Origin: Gammaproteobacteria bacterium
Lineage (GTDB): Bacteria > Pseudomonadota > Gammaproteobacteria > Steroidobacterales > Steroidobacteraceae
DNA: 64,000 bases
Reading direction: 5' to 3'
Assembly (NCBI GenBank): GCA_025355165.1
Contig: JANYAD010000104.1
Location: forward strand, 1 to 64,000
Shown: piece after piece, positions 8,972 to 16,657 of the stretch
Numbering within the stretch: position 1 is the first letter of the stretch
Layout: the number at the start of each line of letters is the position of its first letter
Made by a program: the position numbers and the translations under genes
The notes under the pieces: generated by a model
Told to the model about the DNA's origin: nothing
The model's database searches: none
The model's input: the letters and a program-made list of their open reading frames with translations, nothing else

Positions 8972-9277
8972 CTATTTGGGGGGCGCAGGCGGACTGCGAC
9001 GAGCCGAAATCTTTCGGGTCACTCCTGCGGCTTGCCACTTTGCATCGGCATTGACCGGTGGTTTGTCAGGCAGTTGGCTGGCCGGCGGATCGCTCGCTGG
9101 GAAACTCGCCTTTAAGGAATCATCGACTTTCGCCGTTGAAATCGGCGTTTTCAGGGGCGCGGCACGCAGTTGCCGCTCCGCTTCTAGCCAGTCATGCTCG
9201 GCACTTCCCTGAGGGCAGCCCCGCGCTTGCCAAAGTTGGTAAGCGAGTTCGCCGATAGAGCGGTGGTCTTTTGGCAT
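8972..9277 (-). CDS. DUF2934 domain protein
   Basis: 101 residues. The N-terminal 35 residues fit DUF2934 (IGELAYQLWQARGCPQGSAEHDWLEAERQL), a short helical domain of unknown function found mainly in soil proteobacteria. Residues about 52-66 contain DDSLKASFPASDPPA, a phrase that recurs in many small proteobacterial proteins. No signal peptide or membrane helix. A purine-rich AAGGAGAA site sits just upstream of the ATG at 9277. Function unknown; the family is often found near stress or envelope genes. Confidence 0.8.
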   Translation of the reverse strand: MPKDHRSIGELAYQLWQARGCPQGSAEHDWLEAERQLRAAPLKTPISTAKVDDSLKASFPASDPPASQLPDKPPVNADAKWQAAGVTRKISARRSPPAPPK

Positions 9278-9343
9278 CGTATTCCTTCTCCTTTGATAGT
9301 TGCACGATAGCAGGAATATCTCGAAGCCCCGCCTGTGTTTAAG

Positions 9344-9838
9344 TTAGGCCGCTTGACGGCCCGTTTGCAGCGCACGCTTGCGCGTCAGCATCTGCTCGCC
9401 CAAAGCCTCAAGGTCCATCTTGGATTTTTTGGCCTCCGAGAACATACCGCCTCGCTGCTCTTCTTCCTTGACGTGATGCTTTATCATTTCAGACAGTACG
9501 GTGACCTTGGCATCGAAGTATTCATCTGCCGGCGTCGTCGCTCCGATTTGTGCGATGAGTTTCTTCGCGCCGTCGTGCTCGACGATGGCTTCGTGATGCA
9601 GGTCCTTGTCGGCGGTAGCCGCGAGGAACGCCGGGTAGAAGATTTCCTCTTCCAGCGCGGTGTGGACCGTGAGCGCAGCGCATATCTGCGCCGCCAAAGC
9701 CTGCTTCTTCGAATCCGACCGCGATTTACTAAACTGTGCGAACCAGCCTTCGACTTGCCGATGATCCGCCTTGAGCATCGCCACGGCATCGGTGGCGCGT
9801 TTAGCGCGGCTCGAACTTCGAGGTTTTTTGGCGGCCAT
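9344..9838 (-). CDS. hemerythrin HHE-domain protein
   Basis: 164 residues, cytoplasmic. A basic N-terminal tail precedes a helical bundle with the metal ligands of HHE domains: LKADHRQVEGWF, then ALTVHTALEEEIFYPAF, LHHEAIVEHDGAKKL and MIKHHVKEEEQRGGMF. These His and Glu residues fit a diiron site that binds oxygen or nitric oxide. Proteins of this length are generally small cytoplasmic oxygen/iron or redox-stress proteins. It is transcribed away from the YkvI-like gene; a 315-base region separates the two start codons. Confidence 0.9.
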   Translation of the reverse strand: MAAKKPRSSSRAKRATDAVAMLKADHRQVEGWFAQFSKSRSDSKKQALAAQICAALTVHTALEEEIFYPAFLAATADKDLHHEAIVEHDGAKKLIAQIGATTPADEYFDAKVTVLSEMIKHHVKEEEQRGGMFSEAKKSKMDLEALGEQMLTRKRALQTGRQAA

Positions 9839-10153
9839 GTCGCACTCTGTTGTGGTTGATGGTCGGCATAATCGCTTTCGCGCGTTCGCTCATGTGTAGG
9901 CAAAGGGAGCTACTGCGGGTCGGAAATTTACGCGTTGCTACGAGGGAAGGCGCGCTTGCCGTCACTAACGGGCTCCCCCAGGCCACTAGGAGCCTAATTG
10001 GAAAAACGGGTGGCTTGTTTGTGCTAGCTTTGAACCCCCGAGCCGGCCTGGCCGGGAGCGATGCAAAAAATCAGAGGTGCGCATGAGACTACGCGTCGCT
10101 CACGCGAATTGGGTGATGAAAATAGCGGTTGCGGGCCCGCCTGAGCTTGCGCG
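9839..10153. other. 315-base divergent intergenic region
   Basis: No convincing gene. It separates the divergent hemerythrin and YkvI-like genes and so must hold two promoters. An in-frame TGA at 10142-10144 forces the downstream gene to start after 10145, which leaves the GTG at 10154. I see no strong -35/-10 pair or long palindrome. Confidence 0.5.
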
Positions 10154-11305
10154 GTGAGCCCACCGCAGGTGGCAGCCCCGCCGCATTCCTCCTGGTTCCA
10201 GCGTTACTTGCTGCCGGGATTTGCGTTCAAAGCGGTCGTCATTGGCGGCGGCTACGCCACCGGTCGCGAGTTGGCTGAATTTTTTCTGCCGAGCGGGCCG
10301 CGCGGCGGCTTACTCGCCATGCTGCTCGCGATGCTCATTTGGAGCGCGGTTTGCGCCGTGACTTTCGCTCTAGCCTACGCCACTCACAGCTGGAATTACC
10401 GGGCCTTTTTTCAGAATTTACTCGGGCCCTTCTGGGTGCTCTTCGAAGTTGCTTATCTACTCTTCATCATTTTAATTCTTGCGGTTTTCGGCGCAGCCTC
10501 CGGAGCAATCGGGACGGCCGTGCTCGGCTGGCCGCCGATCGCAGGCACCCTTTGCCTGATCGTTTGCATCAGTTTGGTGGCCGCCTATGGGACGGCATCC
10601 GTGGAACGCCTGTTCAAGTGGGTGTCGATATTTTTGTATGCGACGTACGGCATCTTCGTCGCGCTGTCGTTATTTGCGTTCGGTGACAAAATTCTGGCGA
10701 ATATGGCGGTTCCCGCGCCGGCACCCGGGTGGGTGCTCGGCGGCCTGACCTACGCAGGCTACAATGTGGTGGGCGCGGTGATCATTTTGCCGGTGTTGCG
10801 ACACCTGCGAAGCAACCGCAACGCGCTGCTCGCCGGGGCGCTGGCGGGACCACTGGCCATGCTGCCCGCGCTGCTGTTTTTCATCTGCATGATCGCCTAT
10901 TATCCGCAAATAGGCGCCGCAGCGCTGCCCTCGGACTATCTGCTGCACCGCCTGAATTTCCCGGCCTTTCATTATCTGTTCCAGCTCATGATCTTTCTCG
11001 CGCTGCTGGAGAGCGGCACAGGCTGCGTCCATGCGTTCAATGAGCGGGTAGCCCAGGCGTACGCGGCGCGCCGCGGCCGAAGCCTGACCAACGCGGCACG
11101 CCTATCGGTCACCGCCGTTCTTTTGCTGGGTTCGATTTTCCTGGCGGCCCGATTTGGCTTGGTCACCCTGATCGCCCGAGGCTATCGTGGGCTCGCTTAC
11201 TTATTTCTCGCGGTGTTCGTTGTGCCGGTCATGACCGTGGGAATACGGCAATTGTTGGCGCGATACGCGAAGTCCGCTAACGTCGGCGAGTCTTCGCCGC
11301 TTTAG
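10154..11305 (+). CDS. YkvI-like integral membrane protein, putative transporter
   Basis: 383 residues with about ten hydrophobic helices. The sequence FAFKAVVIGGGYATGRELAEFFLPSGPRGGL and the later LTYAGYNVVGAVIILPVLRHL block match the YkvI family of membrane proteins, related in layout to amino-acid transporters; no substrate is established. The GTG start is set by a stop three codons upstream. The last 29 bases overlap the convergent XRE-cupin regulator. Because it flanks that regulator and a peptide-catabolism operon, transport of an amino acid or small peptide is a reasonable inference, not a demonstrated role. Confidence 0.8.
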   Translation: MSPPQVAAPPHSSWFQRYLLPGFAFKAVVIGGGYATGRELAEFFLPSGPRGGLLAMLLAMLIWSAVCAVTFALAYATHSWNYRAFFQNLLGPFWVLFEVAYLLFIILILAVFGAASGAIGTAVLGWPPIAGTLCLIVCISLVAAYGTASVERLFKWVSIFLYATYGIFVALSLFAFGDKILANMAVPAPAPGWVLGGLTYAGYNVVGAVIILPVLRHLRSNRNALLAGALAGPLAMLPALLFFICMIAYYPQIGAAALPSDYLLHRLNFPAFHYLFQLMIFLALLESGTGCVHAFNERVAQAYAARRGRSLTNAARLSVTAVLLLGSIFLAARFGLVTLIARGYRGLAYLFLAVFVVPVMTVGIRQLLARYAKSANVGESSPL

Positions 11306-12032
11306 CCGGTGGCCGCGACGGCTCCGCACTTTTCGCCGGCACAGCTGGGCTCACATCGCCGTGCAGCGACATCAGCGAGTCCAACAGACTTTCATCCGTG
11401 CTCGAACACACGCCGAGCACGGTTGCCTCATCGCAGCCTTCCGCGGCGACGTAGGCATGGCCCATGTTGCTGTCGAGGTAGATCGATTCGCCTACGTTGA
11501 GACTGACCGGATCGTAGAACTCCGTGAGGACCTTGATGCCGCCTTTCAGGACGTAGATATATTCCTCGCCGGAATGGCGCACCAAATCGCCGAACTCTTG
11601 CGCGCTCTTGGCGCGGATGCGTGTCAAAATCGGAATCATGCGCTTTCGACGCAGTTCCGGGCACAAGTAGTAGTAGTCGTAGTTCTTGGTATTTACCCGG
11701 ACTGCATCGTCAGTAAGGCCGATGCTGCGGCGGGCTGTCACCGCCGGTTCGATGCTGTCCGCCGGATCAGCGAATAGCTCCGAGATGCGAATGTTGAGGC
11801 GCTGGCTCAGTTGTACGAGCTTGTCATAGGTGAGGGTGAGGCGGTCGTGCTCGACTTTCGACAACGTCGAGACGGGTATGTTGGTGCGCTGGCTCATTTC
11901 CTTCAGCGTCCAACCGTTTCTCGCGCGCAGCGAACGCAGCAGGCTCCCGAGCGTCGGGTGCCGCGTCTTCACGTCCATAGGGCCAGCGGCATCACTTTCT
12001 TTGATTCTCCTGCTAGAGGTCGTTTCCGGCAT
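11277..12032 (-). CDS. XRE-cupin transcriptional regulator
   Basis: 251 residues. Residues about 27-88 are an XRE helix-turn-helix (LGSLLRSLRARNGWTLKEMSQRTNIPVSTLSKVEHDRLTLTYDKL). Residues about 130-215 form a small cupin domain (SGEEYIYVLKGGIKVLTEFYDPVSLNVGESIYLDSNMGHAYVA). XRE-cupin proteins usually bind a small-molecule effector in the cupin barrel and control neighbouring amino-acid or polyamine catabolism genes. It is divergent from the dipeptidase-led operon, with 133 bases between the starts holding a palindromic element. The 3' end overlaps the convergent YkvI-like gene by 29 bases. Confidence 0.92.
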   Translation of the reverse strand: MPETTSSRRIKESDAAGPMDVKTRHPTLGSLLRSLRARNGWTLKEMSQRTNIPVSTLSKVEHDRLTLTYDKLVQLSQRLNIRISELFADPADSIEPAVTARRSIGLTDDAVRVNTKNYDYYYLCPELRRKRMIPILTRIRAKSAQEFGDLVRHSGEEYIYVLKGGIKVLTEFYDPVSLNVGESIYLDSNMGHAYVAAEGCDEATVLGVCSSTDESLLDSLMSLHGDVSPAVPAKSAEPSRPPAKAAKTRRR

Positions 12033-12103
12033 GAAGCATACCTATGGAGCGTGACAGGTCAACCGACCCCAATTGCTGCAATGCGCCTGAATAGAGAATC
12101 GCG

Positions 12104-12141
12104 TTGACAATTCTCCAATCAGGATTAACCTGTCTTGATTG
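12104..12141 (+). promoter_or_regulatory. promoter and palindromic operator of the peptide-catabolism operon
   Basis: A perfect -35 box TTGACA (12104-12109) is followed after 16 bases by TAACCT (12126-12131), a weak -10. Two nested inverted repeats cover the -10: CAGG-ATTAA-CCTG at 12120-12132 and CAATCA (12116-12121) with TGATTG (12136-12141). The position, between the XRE-cupin gene and the operon it probably controls, suggests the regulator's binding site. Seen in sequence; function inferred. Confidence 0.55.
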
Positions 12142-12165
12142 CGACAGCATGTTGGGGTGCAAACA

Positions 12166-13350
12166 ATGTCGGCGGATACTAATTTTCGTCTGGGCCGACG
12201 TCGCTCGCTTGCTGCCATTGCAGGTTCCGTTGCGGCCCTCGCTGTGACGCGGCTCAATTCCAGTCTCGCCGCGCCGCGCACAGAGCCCAAAAGAGACTAT
12301 GCGGCCAAGGTCATCGATCTGGTCGAGCGTTCACTCGTCATCGACATGCTAGGGCCCCTCAAGCTTGATTTCACGCCCGAAGCGTATGCCATGCCGTTGA
12401 CCGATGCGGAGGCGGCGATGTTCCGCTCGAGCGGGATTACCGCATTTCACAATTCGGTGGGCGTCGGGGGGCTGAGCGCTTATGACGATGCGCTGCAATT
12501 CATCGCCGCATGGAGCGGATTCTGTGGGCGCAACCCGGACGTGTTTTCCCTCGTCGGGCGGGCAGAGGACATCGACCACGCGAAGGCGGGCAAGAAAATC
12601 GCGGTGATCATGGGTTTGCAGAACGCGGATGAGTTTCGCGAACCCAAGGACGTCAAAGTATTTTACGAACTGGGGCTGCGTTGCGCTCAGCTGACCTACA
12701 ACACCCAGAACCTCATCGGCAGCGGTTCGACCGAGCGGGTAGATGGCGGGATCAGCGATTACGGGATCCAAATCATCAAAGCGATGAACGAAGTGGGCAT
12801 GCTCATCGATGTTTCGCACAGCGGCGACCGCACCACCCTTGAGGCGATCGAACTCTCGCCCAAGCCCATCGCCTTCACGCATTCCAATTGCCGTGCGCTC
12901 AACGATCATCCGCGTCTGAAAACCGACGAGGCCATTCGCAAGCTGGCAGCGCACGGCGGCGTGATGGGCATCACCGGCGTGCGCAACTTCGTTAAGGACA
13001 AAGAGCCCACCACGGTGGAAGACATCGTCGATCACATCGATCATGTCGTAAAACTGGTCGGCATCGAGCACGTCGGTATCGGCACGGACTCAGACCTGAT
13101 GGGATACGACCACATGCCCGCCGATCAGTACAAGCAGCTCAAAGCAGGCTACAAAGCCTCCTACGCCTTCCGCGACAAAATCGACACCGATGGCTTCAAT
13201 CATCCGCGAAAGATCTACGACCTTACCGCAGCGTTGCTGCGCCGCGGATACAGCGATGCCAACATTCAAGCCGTGCTCGGCGGGAATTTCCGCCGCTTGC
13301 TCGGTAGCACGTGGATCGACATAAAGAGAAAACCCGAGGAAAAATCATGA
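12166..13350 (+). CDS. M19 membrane-dipeptidase family protein with Tat-type signal and altered metal ligands
   Basis: 394 residues from the ATG at 12166, which has a GGGG stretch upstream; a longer frame starts with TTG at 12139. Residues 10-36 form a twin-arginine-like signal (GRRRSLAAIAG... to SLAA). The rest follows renal-dipeptidase (peptidase M19) architecture: IDVSHSG (His218), FTHSN (His239) and VGIGTDSD are metal and substrate positions. However the usual N-terminal H-x-D is replaced by IDMLGPLKLD, and the bridging Glu region reads GLQNADEF (Gln152). The family cleaves dipeptides, including those with a C-terminal D-residue. It is first gene of the operon and overlaps the TonB receptor gene by 4 bases. 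Confidence 0.88.
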   Translation: MSADTNFRLGRRRSLAAIAGSVAALAVTRLNSSLAAPRTEPKRDYAAKVIDLVERSLVIDMLGPLKLDFTPEAYAMPLTDAEAAMFRSSGITAFHNSVGVGGLSAYDDALQFIAAWSGFCGRNPDVFSLVGRAEDIDHAKAGKKIAVIMGLQNADEFREPKDVKVFYELGLRCAQLTYNTQNLIGSGSTERVDGGISDYGIQIIKAMNEVGMLIDVSHSGDRTTLEAIELSPKPIAFTHSNCRALNDHPRLKTDEAIRKLAAHGGVMGITGVRNFVKDKEPTTVEDIVDHIDHVVKLVGIEHVGIGTDSDLMGYDHMPADQYKQLKAGYKASYAFRDKIDTDGFNHPRKIYDLTAALLRRGYSDANIQAVLGGNFRRLLGSTWIDIKRKPEEKS

Positions 13351-15557
13351 ATTTGACACTGAGACTCGCTGTCCTCGCCGTGCTCGGCACGGCAGGAATC
13401 TGCCTCGCGCCGCGCAGCTGGGCAGCGGATGCTCTGCCAGCGGATAACGCGGATGCCCTGAGCACCATCGTCGTGACGGCGGAGAAACGCGAGGAGAAGC
13501 TCAAGGATGTGCCCATGAGCGTCACCGCCTTGAGCGGCGATACGCTCGATAAGCACCAGTACCGGGATTTTCGCGACTATGCGGTAATGGTGCCGGGTTT
13601 GTCGCTGGTGAGCGGCCAGCCAGGCCTGACCACGCTGGCCCTGCGGGGCCAGAATGCCGGCGGCGTCGGTTCCACCGTGGCAGTCTACATCGACGAGTCG
13701 CCCTTCGGCTCCAGCAGTGCGTTGCTCAACGGGGCCATTCTCAGCGGCGACTTCGATACCTGGGACCTGCAGCGCGTCGAGGTGTTGCGTGGGCCCCAAG
13801 GCACCCTTTACGGCGCCAATAGCGAGGGCGGCTTGTTAAAATTCGTCACGCAAGCGCCGGTGCTGGGCAGCTTTTCGGGTGCCGGTGAAGTCACGGGTGA
13901 GAGCGTCGCGCACGGCGCGAATGGCGCCGACGTGCGCGGCGTCGTGAACCTGCCCATCGGTGATAAGATCGCCTTGCGCGTCGGCGGGTTCGACCAGGAC
14001 GTCGCCGGATATGTCAGCGATCCATCGCGCAAAATGGTGGATTTCAGTGGCGGGCACAAATATGGCGGCCGCGCTTCCTTGCTGTTCCAGCCCATCGACA
14101 GCCTGACCATTCGCCTGACCGGGACTTCACAACAGTCGAACTACAACGGGACCCCGGATGTCGATGTGAATCCGGTCACTTTCAGGCCGGCGGTAGGCGA
14201 TCTGCAGCAGGAGCGATTCGTCAATCAGCCGAGCTCTTTTCAATATAAGAACTACAACGCGACCATAACCTGGAATGCTGGGCCGTTCAGCATTTTATCG
14301 ACAACAACCTACGGCATTTTGAACTCCGATTTGTTCAGCGACGACACCAACGTGCAGATTGCGCCCGGCGTAACCTTCCAGACCGCACTCGGGGGGCTGG
14401 GAGCGACGCTCGACAATCTCGTCAATCTGAAGAAGTTTGCGCAGGAAGTTCGCGTATCCTCTGCGGCGAACGACTTCATTGAATGGCAGGTGGGCGGCTA
14501 TTTCACGCGCGAACAGGGCCATTTGTTTCAGCACTTGGTCGCGATCGACGTGCCGGCCGGTACTCCCACCGTCGGCCTCCCGGTACTGGAATTTGCGGAG
14601 CTGGATTCCATTTACAAAGAGTCTTCCGGATTCGGCAATGTGACAGTCCACGTCATCCCGCAATTCGACGTCCAGGCCGGCGGCCGCTATTCGAAGAACG
14701 AGCAAGTCGCCACCGAAAGTCTTTCCGGGCTGCTTGTGCCCGCGCCGATTTCCTTCAGTACACCCGCCTCCGGACATGTCTGGACCTATTCCGCGGCGCC
14801 GCGCTGGCATATTGACGCGGACAACATGCTCTATTTCCGTTGGGCAACGGGCTTCCGGCCGGGCGGGCCCAATGCATTGCCACCGGGGGCTCCGCCTGAT
14901 GTGCCGCGCCAGTTCGGCGCCGATAAGACCAGCAACTTAGAGCTCGGAATCAAATCGACCCTGTTGCAGGGGTTGCTGTCCATCGACGCCGCGTTCTTCC
15001 ATGTTGATTGGACCAACATCCAGCTGCTTGAGATCGTCAACGCGAATGGGGTCAACGGCAACGGCGGCAAGGCAAGAAGCCAGGGCTTCGAATGGGCTCT
15101 CGGCTATGTTCCGATTCACGGGCTGACCTTGCAATGGACGGCAGCTTACACGGACGCCAAGCTGACCACGGATGCGCCCGGGGTCAAAGGCCACACGGGC
15201 GACCGGCTGCCTTACGCTCCGAAGTGGGGTACCTCGGTGGATGGCGAATATGACGCACCTGCATTCGGTCAATGGAAATATCTGGTCGGTGCCACCTGGA
15301 GCTTTGTGGGCAACCGCAGCACTGATTTTGGCAGCGACCCAACCGCAAAGACCCAAGTGAGCTTGCCCAGCTACAACACGTACGGCGCGCGTGTCGGGCT
15401 CGACAATGATCTCTATCGGGTGACGCTGTACGCGAAGAACCTGAGCGATTCGCGCGGCATTACCAGCTACGCTTACAGCGGAGCCCCGGGTTTGAACGGC
15501 TCAATCGGTATCACTCAACCGCGCACGGTCGGCGTTACGTTGTCCGCAAAATTCTAA
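13347..15557 (+). CDS. TonB-dependent outer-membrane receptor
   Basis: 736 residues from the ATG at 13347, which overlaps the dipeptidase stop (ATGA) and follows a GAGGA site. Signal peptide to about residue 26 (PRSWA), TonB-box-like STIVVTA at 39-45, plug domain (KDVPMSVTALSGD; VEVLRGPQGTLYGANSEGG), then a 22-strand-type barrel ending with VGVTLSAKF. The plug's GPQGTLYG...GG and the C-terminal Phe are hallmarks. Receptors of this group import large or scarce substrates with energy from TonB-ExbBD. Since it is sandwiched between a dipeptidase and D-glutamate-type genes, peptides or muropeptide fragments are the likely cargo; this is inferred. Confidence 0.93.
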   Translation: MNLTLRLAVLAVLGTAGICLAPRSWAADALPADNADALSTIVVTAEKREEKLKDVPMSVTALSGDTLDKHQYRDFRDYAVMVPGLSLVSGQPGLTTLALRGQNAGGVGSTVAVYIDESPFGSSSALLNGAILSGDFDTWDLQRVEVLRGPQGTLYGANSEGGLLKFVTQAPVLGSFSGAGEVTGESVAHGANGADVRGVVNLPIGDKIALRVGGFDQDVAGYVSDPSRKMVDFSGGHKYGGRASLLFQPIDSLTIRLTGTSQQSNYNGTPDVDVNPVTFRPAVGDLQQERFVNQPSSFQYKNYNATITWNAGPFSILSTTTYGILNSDLFSDDTNVQIAPGVTFQTALGGLGATLDNLVNLKKFAQEVRVSSAANDFIEWQVGGYFTREQGHLFQHLVAIDVPAGTPTVGLPVLEFAELDSIYKESSGFGNVTVHVIPQFDVQAGGRYSKNEQVATESLSGLLVPAPISFSTPASGHVWTYSAAPRWHIDADNMLYFRWATGFRPGGPNALPPGAPPDVPRQFGADKTSNLELGIKSTLLQGLLSIDAAFFHVDWTNIQLLEIVNANGVNGNGGKARSQGFEWALGYVPIHGLTLQWTAAYTDAKLTTDAPGVKGHTGDRLPYAPKWGTSVDGEYDAPAFGQWKYLVGATWSFVGNRSTDFGSDPTAKTQVSLPSYNTYGARVGLDNDLYRVTLYAKNLSDSRGITSYAYSGAPGLNGSIGITQPRTVGVTLSAKF

Positions 15558-15567
15558 TGGCGGTGGC

Positions 15568-16629
15568 ATGAACACGAAACGTGGGCTGCAGCCGCGGGAG
15601 GCGAGAAGCTCGCAGGTGCTGGATCTACCTCAGCCGTATCTGCTGTTTCTGGGCGACTCCACGGAGAAGGGGTACGCCAAGACGGCGTTCGGGCTGCGTG
15701 ACTGGGCCCCCGATCGGTGCGTCGGCGAATGGTCCTGTGCCGGTGCGACGGTCAGCACCGGGCTAGCGCGTTTGACTCCCAAAGAAGCGCGCGCCCGCGG
15801 TGCGAAAGCCCTGGTGATTGGTGTGGCGAATACCGGCGGGGTGATCAGCGAGAGCTGGCTGCCCTCGCTCATGGAGGCGCTCGAGTCAGGTCTTGACATT
15901 ATTAGCGGCATGCACGCAAAACTGGCCGATGTGCCGCAGTTGAAAAGTATGGCGGAGCACACAGGGCGCAGGCTTATCGATGTGCGGACGCCGCCACGCA
16001 CGATTACCATCGCCACCGGCGCGAAGCGATCCGGAAAGCGATTGCTTACAGTAGGCACGGATTGCGCTATTGGCAAAAAGTACACCGCCCTCGCTCTGGC
16101 ACGCGCCTTTACTCAGCGCGGTATCGATAATGATTTTCGTGCGACCGGCCAGACCGGGATTTTGATCGCGGGCGGCGGTATGCCGATGGATGCGGTGATA
16201 GCCGACTTTGAAGCCGGAGCGGCTGAGATGCTGAGCCCCGATGCAGCCGCGCAGCATTGGGATGTGATTGAAGGTCAGGGTTCTCTATTCCATCCGGCGT
16301 ATGCGGGCGTATCGCTGGGACTGCTGCACGGCAGTCAACCCGACGTAATTGTTGTGTGCCATGACCCGGATCGAAAGCAGGTGCTGGGTCTGCCGATTTC
16401 ATTGCCAGACCTCGCCGAAACAATCGACATGAATTTGCGCCTGGGGCGAAGGACCAATCCCACCATTCGGTGCGCAGGGGTCAGCTTGAACACCTCGGAC
16501 TTGGACGAGAACACGGCGATACGATTGCTTGCGGACGAGAGCGCACGCTTGGGTTTGCCGGTGGCGGACCCGATGCGCGCCGGCGAGGCGTTCGAGCGGC
16601 TCGTCGATGAATGTCTCAAACAAAACTAA
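15568..16629 (+). CDS. dgcN: DUF1611 protein, D-glutamate N-acetyltransferase-like (DgcN family)
   Basis: 353 residues. The N-terminal part (about 20-140) has a Rossmann-like pattern, and residues 163-173 form a P-loop-like motif, GTDCAIGKKYT, diagnostic of DUF1611. Later blocks include RATGQTGILIAGGG and WDVIEGQGSLFHPAYAGVSLGLLHG. DUF1611 members called DgcN acetylate D-glutamate in a pathway in which an enolase-superfamily enzyme, DgcA, then racemises N-acetyl-D-glutamate. A DgcA-like gene lies two genes downstream, so the assignment is well supported by context, though not proven for this sequence. It starts 10 bases after the receptor's stop codon. Confidence 0.85.
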   Translation: MNTKRGLQPREARSSQVLDLPQPYLLFLGDSTEKGYAKTAFGLRDWAPDRCVGEWSCAGATVSTGLARLTPKEARARGAKALVIGVANTGGVISESWLPSLMEALESGLDIISGMHAKLADVPQLKSMAEHTGRRLIDVRTPPRTITIATGAKRSGKRLLTVGTDCAIGKKYTALALARAFTQRGIDNDFRATGQTGILIAGGGMPMDAVIADFEAGAAEMLSPDAAAQHWDVIEGQGSLFHPAYAGVSLGLLHGSQPDVIVVCHDPDRKQVLGLPISLPDLAETIDMNLRLGRRTNPTIRCAGVSLNTSDLDENTAIRLLADESARLGLPVADPMRAGEAFERLVDECLKQN

Positions 16630-16657
16630 CAGCGACAGCGTCGCGAAAAGAGAACCT

